A stretch of 64,000 nt of DNA from an uncultured Eubacteriales bacterium (GTDB lineage Bacteria > Bacillota > Clostridia > Oscillospirales > Oscillospiraceae), in assembly GCA_900549485.1 (NCBI GenBank), contig UROG01000007.1, positions 1 through 64,000 of the forward strand, given 5' to 3'. The notes under the pieces were generated by a model that was given only the letters and a program-made list of their open reading frames with translations, ran no database searches and had not been told where the DNA came from. Made by a program: the position numbers and the translations under genes. Shown here one piece after another: positions 36,401 to 43,391 of this stretch (the stretch's first letter is position 1; each line of letters starts with the position of its first letter).

Positions 36401-37504
36401 CGGTGCAGCGACGATCTGCTGTGGCTGTGCTGGGCGGTGTGCGAATACTGCGAAAAGACCGGCGACTACGCGATATGCGGGCAGACCGCGCCCTATATTG
36501 ATTCACCCGCGCTCAAGGACGGCGAGGGCGACAGATACGAAAAAGCCGTTCCCTGCGCACAGGCAAGCGTTATCGACCATGCGATCGCGGCGCTTGAGTG
36601 CTGTATGCGCAGAGGACTGGGCGAACACGGCCTCCCGCGCTTCGGCAGCGGGGATTGGAACGACGCGCTAAGCGAGGTCGGCGGCGAGAGCGTATGGCTC
36701 GGCTGGTTCGCATCGTCATGCGCCGTCGGCATGGCAAGGCTATGCGAACACCTCGGCATGAGTGCGCACAGATATAAAAAATACGGCGTAAAGGTCGCGG
36801 CGGCGGCCGAAAGCGCATGGTCGGGCAGGTGGTATCTGCGCGGGTATTTCCCCGACGGCGAAGCGCTCGGCGGCGGGGACAGGATAGATTCCGTTGCGCA
36901 GAGCTGGGCTATACTTTCCGACGCGCACACCCCGTCCCCGCGTGCGTCCGGCGCTCTTGACGCCGCGCTCCACAGGCTTGTTGACCGGAAAAATTCGCTT
37001 ATAAAGCTTTTTGACCCGCCATATTCCGGAGATGAGCGCAATGCCGGCTATATAAGCTCCTACGGCGAGGGCTTCCGCGAAAACGGCGGGCAGTACACGC
37101 ACGGGGCAATATGGCTTGCAATGGCCTGTTTCAGACTTGGCCGCAGCAGCGACGGGTGGGACATTCTCCGTATGCTTCTGCCGGAAAGCCACGATATGCC
37201 GCGCTACAAGGCAGAACCCTTCGTGCTGTCCGCGGATGTGTATTCCGCCCCCGGCCACGAAGGCGAGGCAGGCTGGACATGGTACACCGGCTCGGCGGCG
37301 TGGTATTTCCGTGCGGTCTATGAAAGCATGCTCGGCTTTACGCTGCGCGGCGGCGAACTCACGCTCTCGCCGCGCCTTCCCTCCGATTTCCCCGACTGCA
37401 AAGTCAGATGGACCTCCCCGTCAGGTACGGCATACGATATTGAGATACGCCGCGACGGCGTTTCGGTCAACGGGAAGGAATACAACGGCGAAAAGCTGAC
37501 ATGA
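30458..37504 (+). CDS. Cyclic beta-glucan synthase-like giant protein (GT84 + GH94)
   Basis: About 2348 aa, membrane-bound. Parts: soluble helical N-terminus; membrane segments near 271-315; GT84-type glycosyltransferase with DSDT near 470, FGSGGFAGKG near 550, HDAPEG, and RWIRGDWQ near 617; several membrane helices at ~650-815; a glucoamylase-like domain at ~825-1215; and C-terminal GH94 phosphorylase-like modules with GIRTRCSDDLLWL and GSGDWNDALS near 2065. This order matches NdvB/Cgs, which make and size cyclic beta-1,2-glucan, but those reach about 2800 residues, so this is a short version. ATG at 30458 is used because GGAGAG precedes it by six bases. It stands alone, with a hairpin after it. 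Confidence 0.85.
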   Translation: MGIYRADMYIDDDKLYDYAANTAKLISSLREDGCIGAAGTIKRAYHGVRKCHDEISRRYASVASPPKSCDWIMDNFYMVQREYASVLPSVLRASYVRSCAEGLLPLYMCRTLLLCSGGAVSEKRLSSFLTGFQSVLVLRRSELELIPAMLPAAIIINLSEILGEMRSSAEPDSYADSLEALFSTLRLFSVIDTAKLISKADVPDRILRSDPTGEYGKMDSGTRQAYLRRLQQLARKERLDEHIYASRLIEKARERDVHIGTLLFEQKDGSGGLYICANILLTLFIAFIPGFAYRSFLSSLLLILPVSELVKALIDFTLSRFVRAKRLFRMETENGIPPEGKTIVVVSALIGDIDGADRLEQLYHACKSEGSALSFGLLADLPAAQTQELPEDAASLAKLRRSVAGLNLKYGNRFYLFTRKRRFDGEKFTPHERKRGAITELAKLLCEKENELTVTGDKDALAGTKYILTLDSDTLIYPGSIGELVGAILHPLNRPVVDRAKKRVAAGHAVIHPRIDTELRSACETDFALIFAGSGGCDPYGAVAGELYMDAFGSGGFAGKGLIDAHAFLECTGDFPKGRILSHDAPEGAVLRGAYMGDAEFSDAFPFLPLAWYKRLHRWIRGDWQNIAFIFAPDLRDIDRWRLFDNLRRSLIAPATFIAILAGLFGSGIGLRLAAGAAVLSLLSGLLLSMLESSMKHREHIPLRRHTRLLSGMGGAIIQAFIRLWLLPYEAWVSLSAIVTALWRMLISRKKLLQWQTAAASLGEGGFAAHVRAMWPAVLVGVVLMALCGSVMGKSAGLMWLLSPAAAAALALPSGSIDTLPDTEKNYLREASRRGYKYFSTFFTPEDNFLPPDNFQEQPPVGLAHRTSPTNISLALCSAVSGCDMGFLSPADAAESVERIIEALEKMPRFKGHFYNWYNTRTLTPLTPAFISTVDSGNLYAGLVVAKEAMLEANELSLAMRIAAIMEKMDFSFLFDSERRLFHICYDTVKEQGTGGWYDLMASEAMLTSYIAIAKGDVPVKHWRRLSRAQLQKDGYRGLASWTGTMFEYLMPELFLPIYRGSLLYESGRFCVYVQKRRVWAGKPWGISESAFYSLDSAMNYRYKAHGCGALSLKRGQDEETVISPYSSFLALAIDAESSIRNMRRLEAFGALGRFGFIEALDFTPERCRSSSGEQVRCYMAHHIGMSITAAANAACGGSIRRRFMASPDMGAFAMLLQERLPESAAVIKKESSDIPERIDRGAVCGWTMRGGAEDTPEHCCVLSNGAYSIMSTNRGRSKAVCGPVTVYDADASDCGWETELEINGRCEKLIPSGVCDMWEMNESSVSFSGRAAGILYGCTIGTACGECGEKRTVTLRADSDRELRLRFRLTPILAPIKSYAAHTAFRQLGICSQTSGNTITVRRLRRPDCPELWLSVACDAPIKFDGADGGSVTWYANPVISGECSVALTAGKEKAVSFSLCISTQMKEAFEGCQRILVSECGEYGSFVSAAAAHLKMSSADISFAMKLLKRIWRGTLHGAAARKALWQYGISGDFPLVCCDGRSSELERVIKCFCLLKSCQVEAECAVFSDEQGEYRQPIFQKLSKILSAVSLEILINTAGGVHIVPISAVPEVMSRSVYSLGANEEKRSALPSFPYSAPRAPRSIPAYSGGGLSFDYYINSNLPPRPWQLVMSNGRFGYIAADCGSGYMWLDNAREMRINPPPCDALSTHGSEMLWLERNGEKVSLFAANDGYACSVSFSPALAVWEKDTGFCKPLLKAFVPEDVNARVFTVEGCEGQRLRWRLLPVMGAADSASVQFFFDGRSVRITNPESYYDGAVLTLTCSMPMQCSFDYEDNSVILSLVADKKTVLVCGIDSEERLSALCGEEACGAAEEKVHGAWQALLSRLSLSCGLEPLDSYMGGWCLYQIIACRLRGRASLYQSGGAIGFRDQLQDAVNLILFDFAYARERIIDCCKHQYTQGDVMHWWHVHPDGDMGIRTRCSDDLLWLCWAVCEYCEKTGDYAICGQTAPYIDSPALKDGEGDRYEKAVPCAQASVIDHAIAALECCMRRGLGEHGLPRFGSGDWNDALSEVGGESVWLGWFASSCAVGMARLCEHLGMSAHRYKKYGVKVAAAAESAWSGRWYLRGYFPDGEALGGGDRIDSVAQSWAILSDAHTPSPRASGALDAALHRLVDRKNSLIKLFDPPYSGDERNAGYISSYGEGFRENGGQYTHGAIWLAMACFRLGRSSDGWDILRMLLPESHDMPRYKAEPFVLSADVYSAPGHEGEAGWTWYTGSAAWYFRAVYESMLGFTLRGGELTLSPRLPSDFPDCKVRWTSPSGTAYDIEIRRDGVSVNGKEYNGEKLT

Positions 37505-37529
37505 AAGCTGACGGACACCGCATTAAATA

Positions 37530-37565
37530 AAATCCGCGCAAGGCTCTATCATCCTGCGCGGATTT
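37530..37565 (+). terminator. Hairpin after the glucan synthase-like gene
   Basis: AAATCCGCGCA (37530-37540) pairs with TGCGCGGATTT (37555-37565). The T tract is short (GATTTGTGGT), so it is a moderate terminator candidate. Confidence 0.6.
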
Positions 37566-37608
37566 GTGGTATGATAGGGAAAATATACGGAATATGCGGA
37601 GGTGCAGT

Positions 37609-38901
37609 GTGAATATTTCAAGAACAGAGATAATGGACGGCGTCGCGCTGAATTATCTGCAATCTTTCAAATTCAAAACCGCCTGTATGAGCGTTTCGAT
37701 GCTCACACAGCTGTCGCGGGAAACGGCGGCGATGAACGCGCTCATTCCGTTCGTCCTCCGCAGGGGAACGGTCGGCTATCCCGATATGGACGCCGTTTCC
37801 GCAAGGCTTGATGAGCTTTACGGCACTGCCGTTGAGCCGCTTGTGCGTAGGATGGGCGAAATCCAGTGCATCGGCTTTTTCGCAAGCTTTCCGGAAGGTC
37901 AGTTCCTGCCGGATAATCAGGACGTACTCATGGACACGGCGGGTCTTATAGGGCAGTTCCTGCTTTCCCCCAACACAAAGGGCGGGCTGTTTCTGCCGGA
38001 ATACGTCAACAGCGAACGCGACAAGATGCTTGACACTATACGCGCAAGAGTAAACAACAAGCGCAGTTACGCGGCAGTGCGCTGCATAGAGGAAATGTGC
38101 TGCTATGAGGATTTTGCGGTCGGTCCGCTCGGAAGCGAGGAGGACTGCGAAGCTATCCGCTACAAAAAGCTCACGCAGAGATACCGCACGCTTTTGCAGA
38201 CAAGCCCTATCGAAATATTCTACTGCGGGCGTTCGAGAAAGAGCGATGTTATAGACGCATTGAAGGACGCGCTCTATACCCTGCCCAGAGGCGAGATAGA
38301 TTACGACATCGGAACCGATGTGCGCATGAACGCCGTTGAGGCTGAGCCGCGCTATTTCGAGGAAGAAATGGACGTGACGCAGGGCAAGCTTGTCATGGGC
38401 TTCCGTCTCGGTCAGGTGATGGAGGAGCCTGATTTTGCCGCGCTCAATGTGTTCAACTGCATTTTCGGTTCGGGCAGCACGTCAAAGCTTTTTATGAACG
38501 TACGCGAAAAGCTTTCTCTTTGCTACTATGCAAGCTCCTCTCTCAACACCCACAAGGGGCTTATGCTCGTCTCCTCCGGTATTGATTCTGACAAGCTCGA
38601 CGCGGTTAAGAATGAGATTTTCGCCCAGCTTGAGGATATCAGGAACGGCAAAATCTCCGAGGATGAGTTTGTTTCAGCAAAGGCAGGCGTCTCGTCGGAG
38701 CTGCGCTCATACATGGATATGCCCCCCGCGCTTGAGAGCTTCTATCTCTCGCAGACGCTGAAAGGGCTTGAGTACGGGCCCATGGAAATGGCGGAGCTTG
38801 TGCAGGATGTGACGCGTGAGGACGTTATCAGAATTGCAAAGAGCGTTGAATGCGACATGATATATTTTTTGAAAGGAGGCGTGAGCGAGGATGATGAATA
38901 A
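37609..38901 (+). CDS. M16-family peptidase-like subunit, no zinc site
   Basis: About 430 aa, related to YmfF of Bacillus. It has the two-lobe M16 fold pattern (DAVSARLDELYGTAVEP near residue 60, and GFRLGQ...FGSGSTSKLFMNVREKLSLCYY in the second half) but lacks HxxEH, so it is the non-catalytic partner of the next gene. GTG at 37609 follows GGAGG by six bases; the in-frame ATG at 37594 overlaps that ribosome site. The gene overlaps the catalytic partner by 11 bases. Role in processing peptides is inferred from family pairs. Confidence 0.88.
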   Translation: MNISRTEIMDGVALNYLQSFKFKTACMSVSMLTQLSRETAAMNALIPFVLRRGTVGYPDMDAVSARLDELYGTAVEPLVRRMGEIQCIGFFASFPEGQFLPDNQDVLMDTAGLIGQFLLSPNTKGGLFLPEYVNSERDKMLDTIRARVNNKRSYAAVRCIEEMCCYEDFAVGPLGSEEDCEAIRYKKLTQRYRTLLQTSPIEIFYCGRSRKSDVIDALKDALYTLPRGEIDYDIGTDVRMNAVEAEPRYFEEEMDVTQGKLVMGFRLGQVMEEPDFAALNVFNCIFGSGSTSKLFMNVREKLSLCYYASSSLNTHKGLMLVSSGIDSDKLDAVKNEIFAQLEDIRNGKISEDEFVSAKAGVSSELRSYMDMPPALESFYLSQTLKGLEYGPMEMAELVQDVTREDVIRIAKSVECDMIYFLKGGVSEDDE

Positions 38902-40177
38902 AACCGAATACAAAAAAATAGACGAACGCTTGTTTTTCGCCGTTTCAAAGAGCGGACTCAGAGTAAATGTCATCCCCAAAAAGGGATTCAACAGCTTTTA
39001 CGCCGTGTTCGCTGCGGATTACGGCGGGGCAAAGAGGAAATTCACGATCGGAAAAGAAACCTTTGACACGCCCGCGGGCGTCGCCCATTATCTTGAGCAC
39101 AAGATGTTTGATATGCCGGACGGCGACAATGCGCTTACCGTTCTTACAAACAACGGCGCCGACCCCAACGCCTTTACCTCCAGCGATATGACCGCATATT
39201 ATTTCCAGTGTACCGATAAATTCGAGGAAAATCTGCGTCTGCTGCTCCGCTTTGTCTCGACGCCGTATTTTACCGATGAGACGGTTGAAAAGGAGCGCGG
39301 CATAATCGCGCAGGAGATTCTGATGGGCGAGGACAATCCCGGCATGAAGATATACTATAACCTTCTCGGTCTTCTCTATGATCACCATCCCGTGAAGGAC
39401 AGAGTTGCCGGCAGCGTGGAGAGCATAGCGGAAATCACCGCCGACACGCTTTATAAGTGCCACAGGGCGTTTTACTGCCCCGATAACATGGCGCTGTGCG
39501 TTGAGGGCGACGTTGACCCGGAAAGGATAATGCAGATCGTTGAGGAGGAGATAACGGAGCCGTACCGCACAGCCCCCACGGCGGACTACGGCAAGGCGGA
39601 AAAGCTTATGCCCGTCGGCACGGTCAAACGTGAGACAATGCCCGTTTCCGCACCGCAGTTTCTCATCGGCGCAAAGTTCAAGCCCGAGAAGAGCGGCAGG
39701 GCGCTTCTCAGGCAGGATCTCGTCTCGGCGCTTGCGATGCGTATGCTTGCCGGTCAGTCCTCTCCGTTTTATACGCGTCTTTACCGTCAGGGGCTTCTCA
39801 ACCGCGATTTTGATTACGAGGTGGATTTTACTGCCGGAACCGGCACGATAATAATCGGCGGCGAAAGCAGCGACCCCATGGCAGTGCTTGATGAGTTCAG
39901 GGCTGAGCTTGAGCGCGTTTCAGGCGAGGGCTTTGACGAGCGCGCCTTCATGCTTGCAAAACGCGCCACGGTCGGGGCGCGTCTGCGCGGACTTGAGGAT
40001 TTTGAAAACGTCTGCATTTCCGTCGTCAGCGGAGTGTTTGACGGATACAAGGCGCTTGACAGCGTAGAAATGAGCGAGAGCGTCACGAAGGAGGAGTGCG
40101 AAAGATTCATTTCGGAAAACCTCCTCGCCGACAGGCTCGCAATATCCATAATTGAATCGGGTGATACGGAGAAGTGA
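38891..40177 (+). CDS. M16-family zinc peptidase (YmfH type)
   Basis: 428 aa. The inverted zinc motif HxxEH is HYLEH (His66, Glu69, His70), and a downstream ERGIIAQEI supplies the third ligand Glu near residue 147. The C-terminal lobe has SPFYTRLYRQGLLNRDFDYEVD. It forms a pair with the non-catalytic subunit encoded just upstream. Its stop overlaps the GTG of lgt, so it is in one operon with lipoprotein maturation. Substrate unknown. Confidence 0.93.
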   Translation: MMNKTEYKKIDERLFFAVSKSGLRVNVIPKKGFNSFYAVFAADYGGAKRKFTIGKETFDTPAGVAHYLEHKMFDMPDGDNALTVLTNNGADPNAFTSSDMTAYYFQCTDKFEENLRLLLRFVSTPYFTDETVEKERGIIAQEILMGEDNPGMKIYYNLLGLLYDHHPVKDRVAGSVESIAEITADTLYKCHRAFYCPDNMALCVEGDVDPERIMQIVEEEITEPYRTAPTADYGKAEKLMPVGTVKRETMPVSAPQFLIGAKFKPEKSGRALLRQDLVSALAMRMLAGQSSPFYTRLYRQGLLNRDFDYEVDFTAGTGTIIIGGESSDPMAVLDEFRAELERVSGEGFDERAFMLAKRATVGARLRGLEDFENVCISVVSGVFDGYKALDSVEMSESVTKEECERFISENLLADRLAISIIESGDTEK

Positions 40178-41157
40178 ATACGGCTGTTTTTGAGACGATA
40201 CAAAGGGATTCGATCATAAGCTTTCCGTTTCTGGGACTTGAGCTGAATCCACCATCCTATTTTACGGTATTCGGCAAAGAGATTTATTTCTACGGCGTGA
40301 TAATAGCAGTCGGGTTTCTGCTGGGTATTCTGTTCTGCGCAAAGAACGCAAAAAAATTCGGTCTCACCGAGGACAATGTGTACGACGTGATAATATGGCT
40401 CATCCCCATGTCGATTATCGGGGCGCGGGCATACTTCGTGCTGTTCCGGCTTGAGGATTACATCTCCCATCCCATCGAAATTTTCGCCGTGCGCGAGGGC
40501 GGACTTGCGATATACGGCGGCGTTATTGCCGGTGTAATTACAGCGTATATTGTCAGCAGGCGCAAGAAATTTTCCTTCGCCGCAATGCTCGACCTGCTTA
40601 TCTTCGGTCTGCTTATAGGGCAGACAATGGGGCGTTGGGGCAATTTCATTAACCGTGAGGCTTTCGGCGGCGAAACGGATATTTTCTGCCGCATGGGGCT
40701 TACCGCTCCCGACGGGACGACCATATACGTCCACCCCACTTTTCTTTACGAAAGTCTATGGAATCTTGGCTGCTTCATATTCCTGTACCTGTTCGTGAAA
40801 AAGGGCAGGCGCAGATATGACGGGCAGGTCATACTTATTTATTTTCTTGTCTACGGCATCGGCCGGGCATGGATAGAGGGACTGAGAACGGACAGCCTTT
40901 ATATCGGCTCGACCGGTATACGTGTTTCACAGGCGCTGTCGATCCTGCTTGCGCTGGCGGCAGGGAGCGTTCTTCTTGTGCAGTCAAAACGTCCGCATCC
41001 GCCGGAGAAGCTGTTTGTCAACCGCGTAAGAGCCGAGGCGGAAAGCAGTGCGAAGCCGGCCGGCAGCGCAGAAAACAGTAGTGCGGGAAGCAGCAGCGCA
41101 GAAGACGGCAGTGTGAAAAAGCAGCAGCGCGAGGACAGTAGTGCGGAAAGCAAGTAG
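40174..41157 (+). CDS. lgt: Prolipoprotein diacylglyceryl transferase
   Basis: Integral membrane enzyme attaching diacylglycerol to the lipobox Cys of prolipoproteins, such as the three binding lipoproteins in this window. 327 aa, about seven helices. Signature GRWGNFINREAFGG is near residue 152, with the essential Arg and Asn present, and HPTFLYESLWN near 190. The last ~45 residues form a hydrophilic Ser/Ala/Glu/Lys tail that the core family lacks. GTG at 40174 overlaps the preceding stop (GTGA), implying coupling. Confidence 0.96.
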   Translation: MNTAVFETIQRDSIISFPFLGLELNPPSYFTVFGKEIYFYGVIIAVGFLLGILFCAKNAKKFGLTEDNVYDVIIWLIPMSIIGARAYFVLFRLEDYISHPIEIFAVREGGLAIYGGVIAGVITAYIVSRRKKFSFAAMLDLLIFGLLIGQTMGRWGNFINREAFGGETDIFCRMGLTAPDGTTIYVHPTFLYESLWNLGCFIFLYLFVKKGRRRYDGQVILIYFLVYGIGRAWIEGLRTDSLYIGSTGIRVSQALSILLALAAGSVLLVQSKRPHPPEKLFVNRVRAEAESSAKPAGSAENSSAGSSSAEDGSVKKQQREDSSAESK

Positions 41158-41194
41158 TGTTGTTATGTAAACTATATTATGGAGGTATCGTATA

Positions 41195-41617
41195 ATGTCT
41201 GATTACATGGATCTGATAAACGGAACGCTTAAAAACATTGCGGAAAAGGTCAAGGACGCGGCGGAAGCGACAGGTGTGCGCGAGGTTTACGAGCAGGGTA
41301 TAGAGCGCACGAAGAGCTACGGCGCGATCGCCAGGCTGACTGTCGGCATAAACGGCGACACAGAGGAGCTTAAACGCGTGTATCAGGAGATAGGCCGTCT
41401 TTACTATGAGGAGCATAAGGACGCGCCGGAGGGCTTTTATTCTTCTCTCTTCTCCCAGGTCGATGCGCTCAACGCCGCTGTCGGCGCCAAGCGCGAGGAG
41501 ATCGAGACGCTCAAAAACGGCATTGATTCCTCCGCTGCGCGCGATATCGACGTTGAAATATGCGAGTTTGAAGATATCGTTAACAGCACCGAAGCCGACG
41601 GCACCGGAAAAAAATAA
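41195..41617 (+). CDS. Small helical protein of unknown function
   Basis: 140 aa, soluble, mostly charged helices. Residues 10-45 (TLKNIAEKVKDAAEATGVREVYEQGI) and 55-85 (DTEELKRVYQEIGRLYYEEHK) are likely amphipathic, with a coiled coil near 95-115. No cysteines pointing to a zinc ribbon, no signal or membrane segment. A GGAGG site precedes ATG at 41195. It follows lgt by 37 bases and is closed by a terminator, so it is the last gene of that operon. I do not recognise a named family. Confidence 0.75.
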   Translation: MSDYMDLINGTLKNIAEKVKDAAEATGVREVYEQGIERTKSYGAIARLTVGINGDTEELKRVYQEIGRLYYEEHKDAPEGFYSSLFSQVDALNAAVGAKREEIETLKNGIDSSAARDIDVEICEFEDIVNSTEADGTGKK

Positions 41618-41695
41618 CGGCTGCCTGACAGAAGTCATACAGGCTTCTTATCAGGCATATTTGCAAAACATACATAGATTCATAAAGATTCATAG

Positions 41696-41735
41696 AAAAA
41701 AGGATTCGGCATAGCTTCTGCCGAATCCTTTTTTT
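41696..41735. terminator. Intrinsic terminator after the lgt operon
   Basis: 41696-41711 pairs with 41719-41735 over 16 bp with a GC core and a run of seven T. Symmetric A/T flanks make it work in either direction. Confidence 0.9.
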
Positions 41736-41797
41736 GGCAAGCTAAGCTCCCCTTTCAGGCGAGGCATGAATTTGATTCGTCGGCTGTGCCGACACAT

Positions 41798-41877
41798 TAA
41801 CTCCTCACTCCTCACTGTATGGAGCTCTCCACTCTTTACTCTCCGCTCTAAATGAACTCCTAACTGAACGAAGCTCC
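41798..41877. repeat. Degenerate CTCC-type short repeats
   Basis: Six to seven imperfect copies of CTCCTMACT / CTCCACTC units fill this stretch between the terminator and the second importer. A small hairpin (GTCGGC-TGT-GCCGAC, 41779-41793) comes first. Apart from this, the gap from 41618 to 42044 shows no gene. Confidence 0.5.
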
Positions 41878-42044
41878 GCATGGTTTTTCTCGGACGATTT
41901 CTGTGTGTTTTGATATTTGCGCACAAATGAGTGAACTCCTGTATTATGAAATTTTGTGCAACATTGCCTCTTTACTTTTACACGTAAAAGATTTAAAGTA
42001 ATGCACATCAAAAGGAGCTGCAATGCAGCGGAAAGGAGCCCACG

Positions 42045-42176
42045 ATGGCAAGCAAGATGATGATACGCAAAAACCTCAAGTCCGCTATGGGCTTCTATTA
42101 TACCTATGCCGCCTTCCGCTTTGAGGGCTATTTTTGCTGCGCTGAAAAAGAATTTCCGGCAACACACAGGGTATAG
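42045..42176 (+). CDS. Aromatic-rich leader peptide (putative attenuator peptide)
   Basis: A 43-residue frame with a strong ribosome site (AAAGGAG, eight bases before ATG 42045). Residues 17-30 are GFYYTYAAFRFEGYF-like: four Phe and four Tyr in fourteen residues (F17 Y18 Y19 Y21 F24 F26 Y29 F30), against a basic N-terminus and no function-like domain. It stops at 42174-42176, 22 bases before a strong terminator and 82 bases before an importer operon. A second frame starting at 42023 has no aromatic cluster. The layout is that of a translated attenuation leader for Phe/Tyr. No homologue is known to me. Confidence 0.6.
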   Translation: MASKMMIRKNLKSAMGFYYTYAAFRFEGYFCCAEKEFPATHRV

Positions 42177-42220
42177 AACAATTTTTATTTTTGTTTATAA
42201 ATCCCCTGTTCCGACCGGAA
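42154..42220 (+). promoter_or_regulatory. Possible antiterminator of the leader
   Basis: TTCCGG (42154-42159) can pair with CCGGAA (42215-42220), and ACAGGG (42166-42171) with CCCTGT (42204-42209), two six-base helices in register around a 6x5 internal loop. The pairing uses the left arm of the terminator at 42199 and so excludes it. The upstream half lies within the last codons of the leader peptide, where a ribosome at the stop codon would cover it. Confidence 0.5.
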
Positions 42221-42237
42221 CAGGGGATTTAATTTTT
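42199..42237 (+). terminator. Attenuator terminator of the second importer operon
   Basis: A perfect 14-bp stem (42199-42212 / 42217-42230) with a four-base loop, followed by AATTTTTTT. It lies between the leader peptide stop and the importer's first gene, not after a full gene, so read-through would need regulation. Confidence 0.9.
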
Positions 42238-42258
42238 TTAATAAAGGAGAATAATGAA

Positions 42259-43296
42259 ATGAAAAAAATACTTACCGCCGTTCTGGCAATGCTGATGCTG
42301 CTCAGCATCACGGCGTGCGGACAGACCGCCGCCCCCGCAGCAACCGAAGCACCCGCAACCGAAGCACCCGCTGCGGAAGCTTCCGCAGAAGTCACCGCTG
42401 AACCGGCAGAGACCGAATCCAAAGTCTTTCACGTAGGCGTATGTCAGCTTGTACAGCACAGTGCGCTTGACGCGGCCACGCAGGGCTTTGTGGACGCGCT
42501 GAAGGAAGAGCTGGGCGACAGCGTTGTTATCGACGTTCAGAACGCTTCCGGCGATATCGCAAACTGCTCCACGATCGTCAACACCTTCGTTTCCTCCGAT
42601 GTTGACCTCATCATGGCCAACGCCACTCCCGCGCTGACCGCCGCCGCTTCCGCAACCTCCGAGATCCCTATCCTCGGCACCGCAGTAACGGCATACGGCG
42701 TTGCGCTTGACATCGACGACTTCGACGGCACCGTCGGCGGAAACATCTCCGGCACATCCGACCTTGCCGATCTCAAGCAGCAGGCAGAGATGATAAAGAC
42801 TTGGTTCCCTGAGGCAAAGAACGTTGGTCTGCTGTTCTGCTCCGCTGAGGCAAACTCACGCTACCAGGTAGACGAGGTTGCAAAGGTTCTGACCGAAATG
42901 GGTCTTACCTGCAGTGAGTTTGCATTCACCGATTCCAACGACGTTGCATCCGTAACCGAGAAAGCAGCCGCTTCCTCCGACGTTATCTACATCCCCACCG
43001 ACAACACCGCCGCTTCCAACGTTGAAAGCATCGGCAACATCCTGAGCGCTGCAAAGGTTCCGGCTGTTGTAGGCGAAGAGGGCATCTGCGCAGGCTGCGG
43101 CGTATGCACCCTGTCCATCAGCTACTACGATCTCGGCGTGACCACCGGCAAGATGGCAGCAAAGATCCTCAAGGGCGAGGCAGATATCTCCACCATGCCC
43201 ATTGAATACGCTCCCGCTACCCCCAAATTTAATCCCACCATGTGCGAGCTTCTCGGTCTGACCCCCGTTGAGGGCTACACGGCAATCGAAGGCTGA
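42259..43296 (+). CDS. Second COG2984-type importer, substrate-binding lipoprotein
   Basis: About 345 aa, homologous to 24764-25849. ATG at 42259 follows AAGGAG. Signal peptide with lipobox SITAC (Cys about residue 21), then a Thr/Glu/Pro/Ala-rich linker with repeated ATEAPA units to residue ~50. Binding domains share segments such as NATPALTAAA, GNISGTSDLAD and YIPTDNTAASN with the first copy (VATPVAMRM, TPTDNTVM). The upstream regulation differs: an aromatic leader peptide and terminator, no T-box. I infer an aromatic amino acid substrate, perhaps Tyr or Phe. A longer in-frame start at 42106 would cross the terminator and is rejected. Confidence 0.9.
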   Translation: MKKILTAVLAMLMLLSITACGQTAAPAATEAPATEAPAAEASAEVTAEPAETESKVFHVGVCQLVQHSALDAATQGFVDALKEELGDSVVIDVQNASGDIANCSTIVNTFVSSDVDLIMANATPALTAAASATSEIPILGTAVTAYGVALDIDDFDGTVGGNISGTSDLADLKQQAEMIKTWFPEAKNVGLLFCSAEANSRYQVDEVAKVLTEMGLTCSEFAFTDSNDVASVTEKAAASSDVIYIPTDNTAASNVESIGNILSAAKVPAVVGEEGICAGCGVCTLSISYYDLGVTTGKMAAKILKGEADISTMPIEYAPATPKFNPTMCELLGLTPVEGYTAIEG

Positions 43297-43323
43297 TACG
43301 GCTCCGAAAAACCGATAAAAGCG

Positions 43324-43360
43324 ACCCGGCAAAGAGCCTCAATGAGGTTCTTTGCCCGGT
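43324..43360 (+). repeat. Hairpin shared with the first importer, copy B
   Basis: 43324-43340 pairs with 43344-43360 around AAT, with one mismatch and one G-U pair. It lies between the binding-protein gene and the permease gene, in a 95-base gap, where such hairpins often protect the upstream message or lower downstream expression. Confidence 0.75.
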
Positions 43361-43391
43361 TCTCCGTTAAACATAGAAAGGGAAAATTACT

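Noticed and set aside
42023..42124. A 33-codon frame overlapping the aromatic leader peptide in another frame
   Set aside because: It has a possible ribosome site, but its product has no aromatic cluster and the frame at 42045 has the better-placed AAAGGAG. I cannot exclude that both are read.
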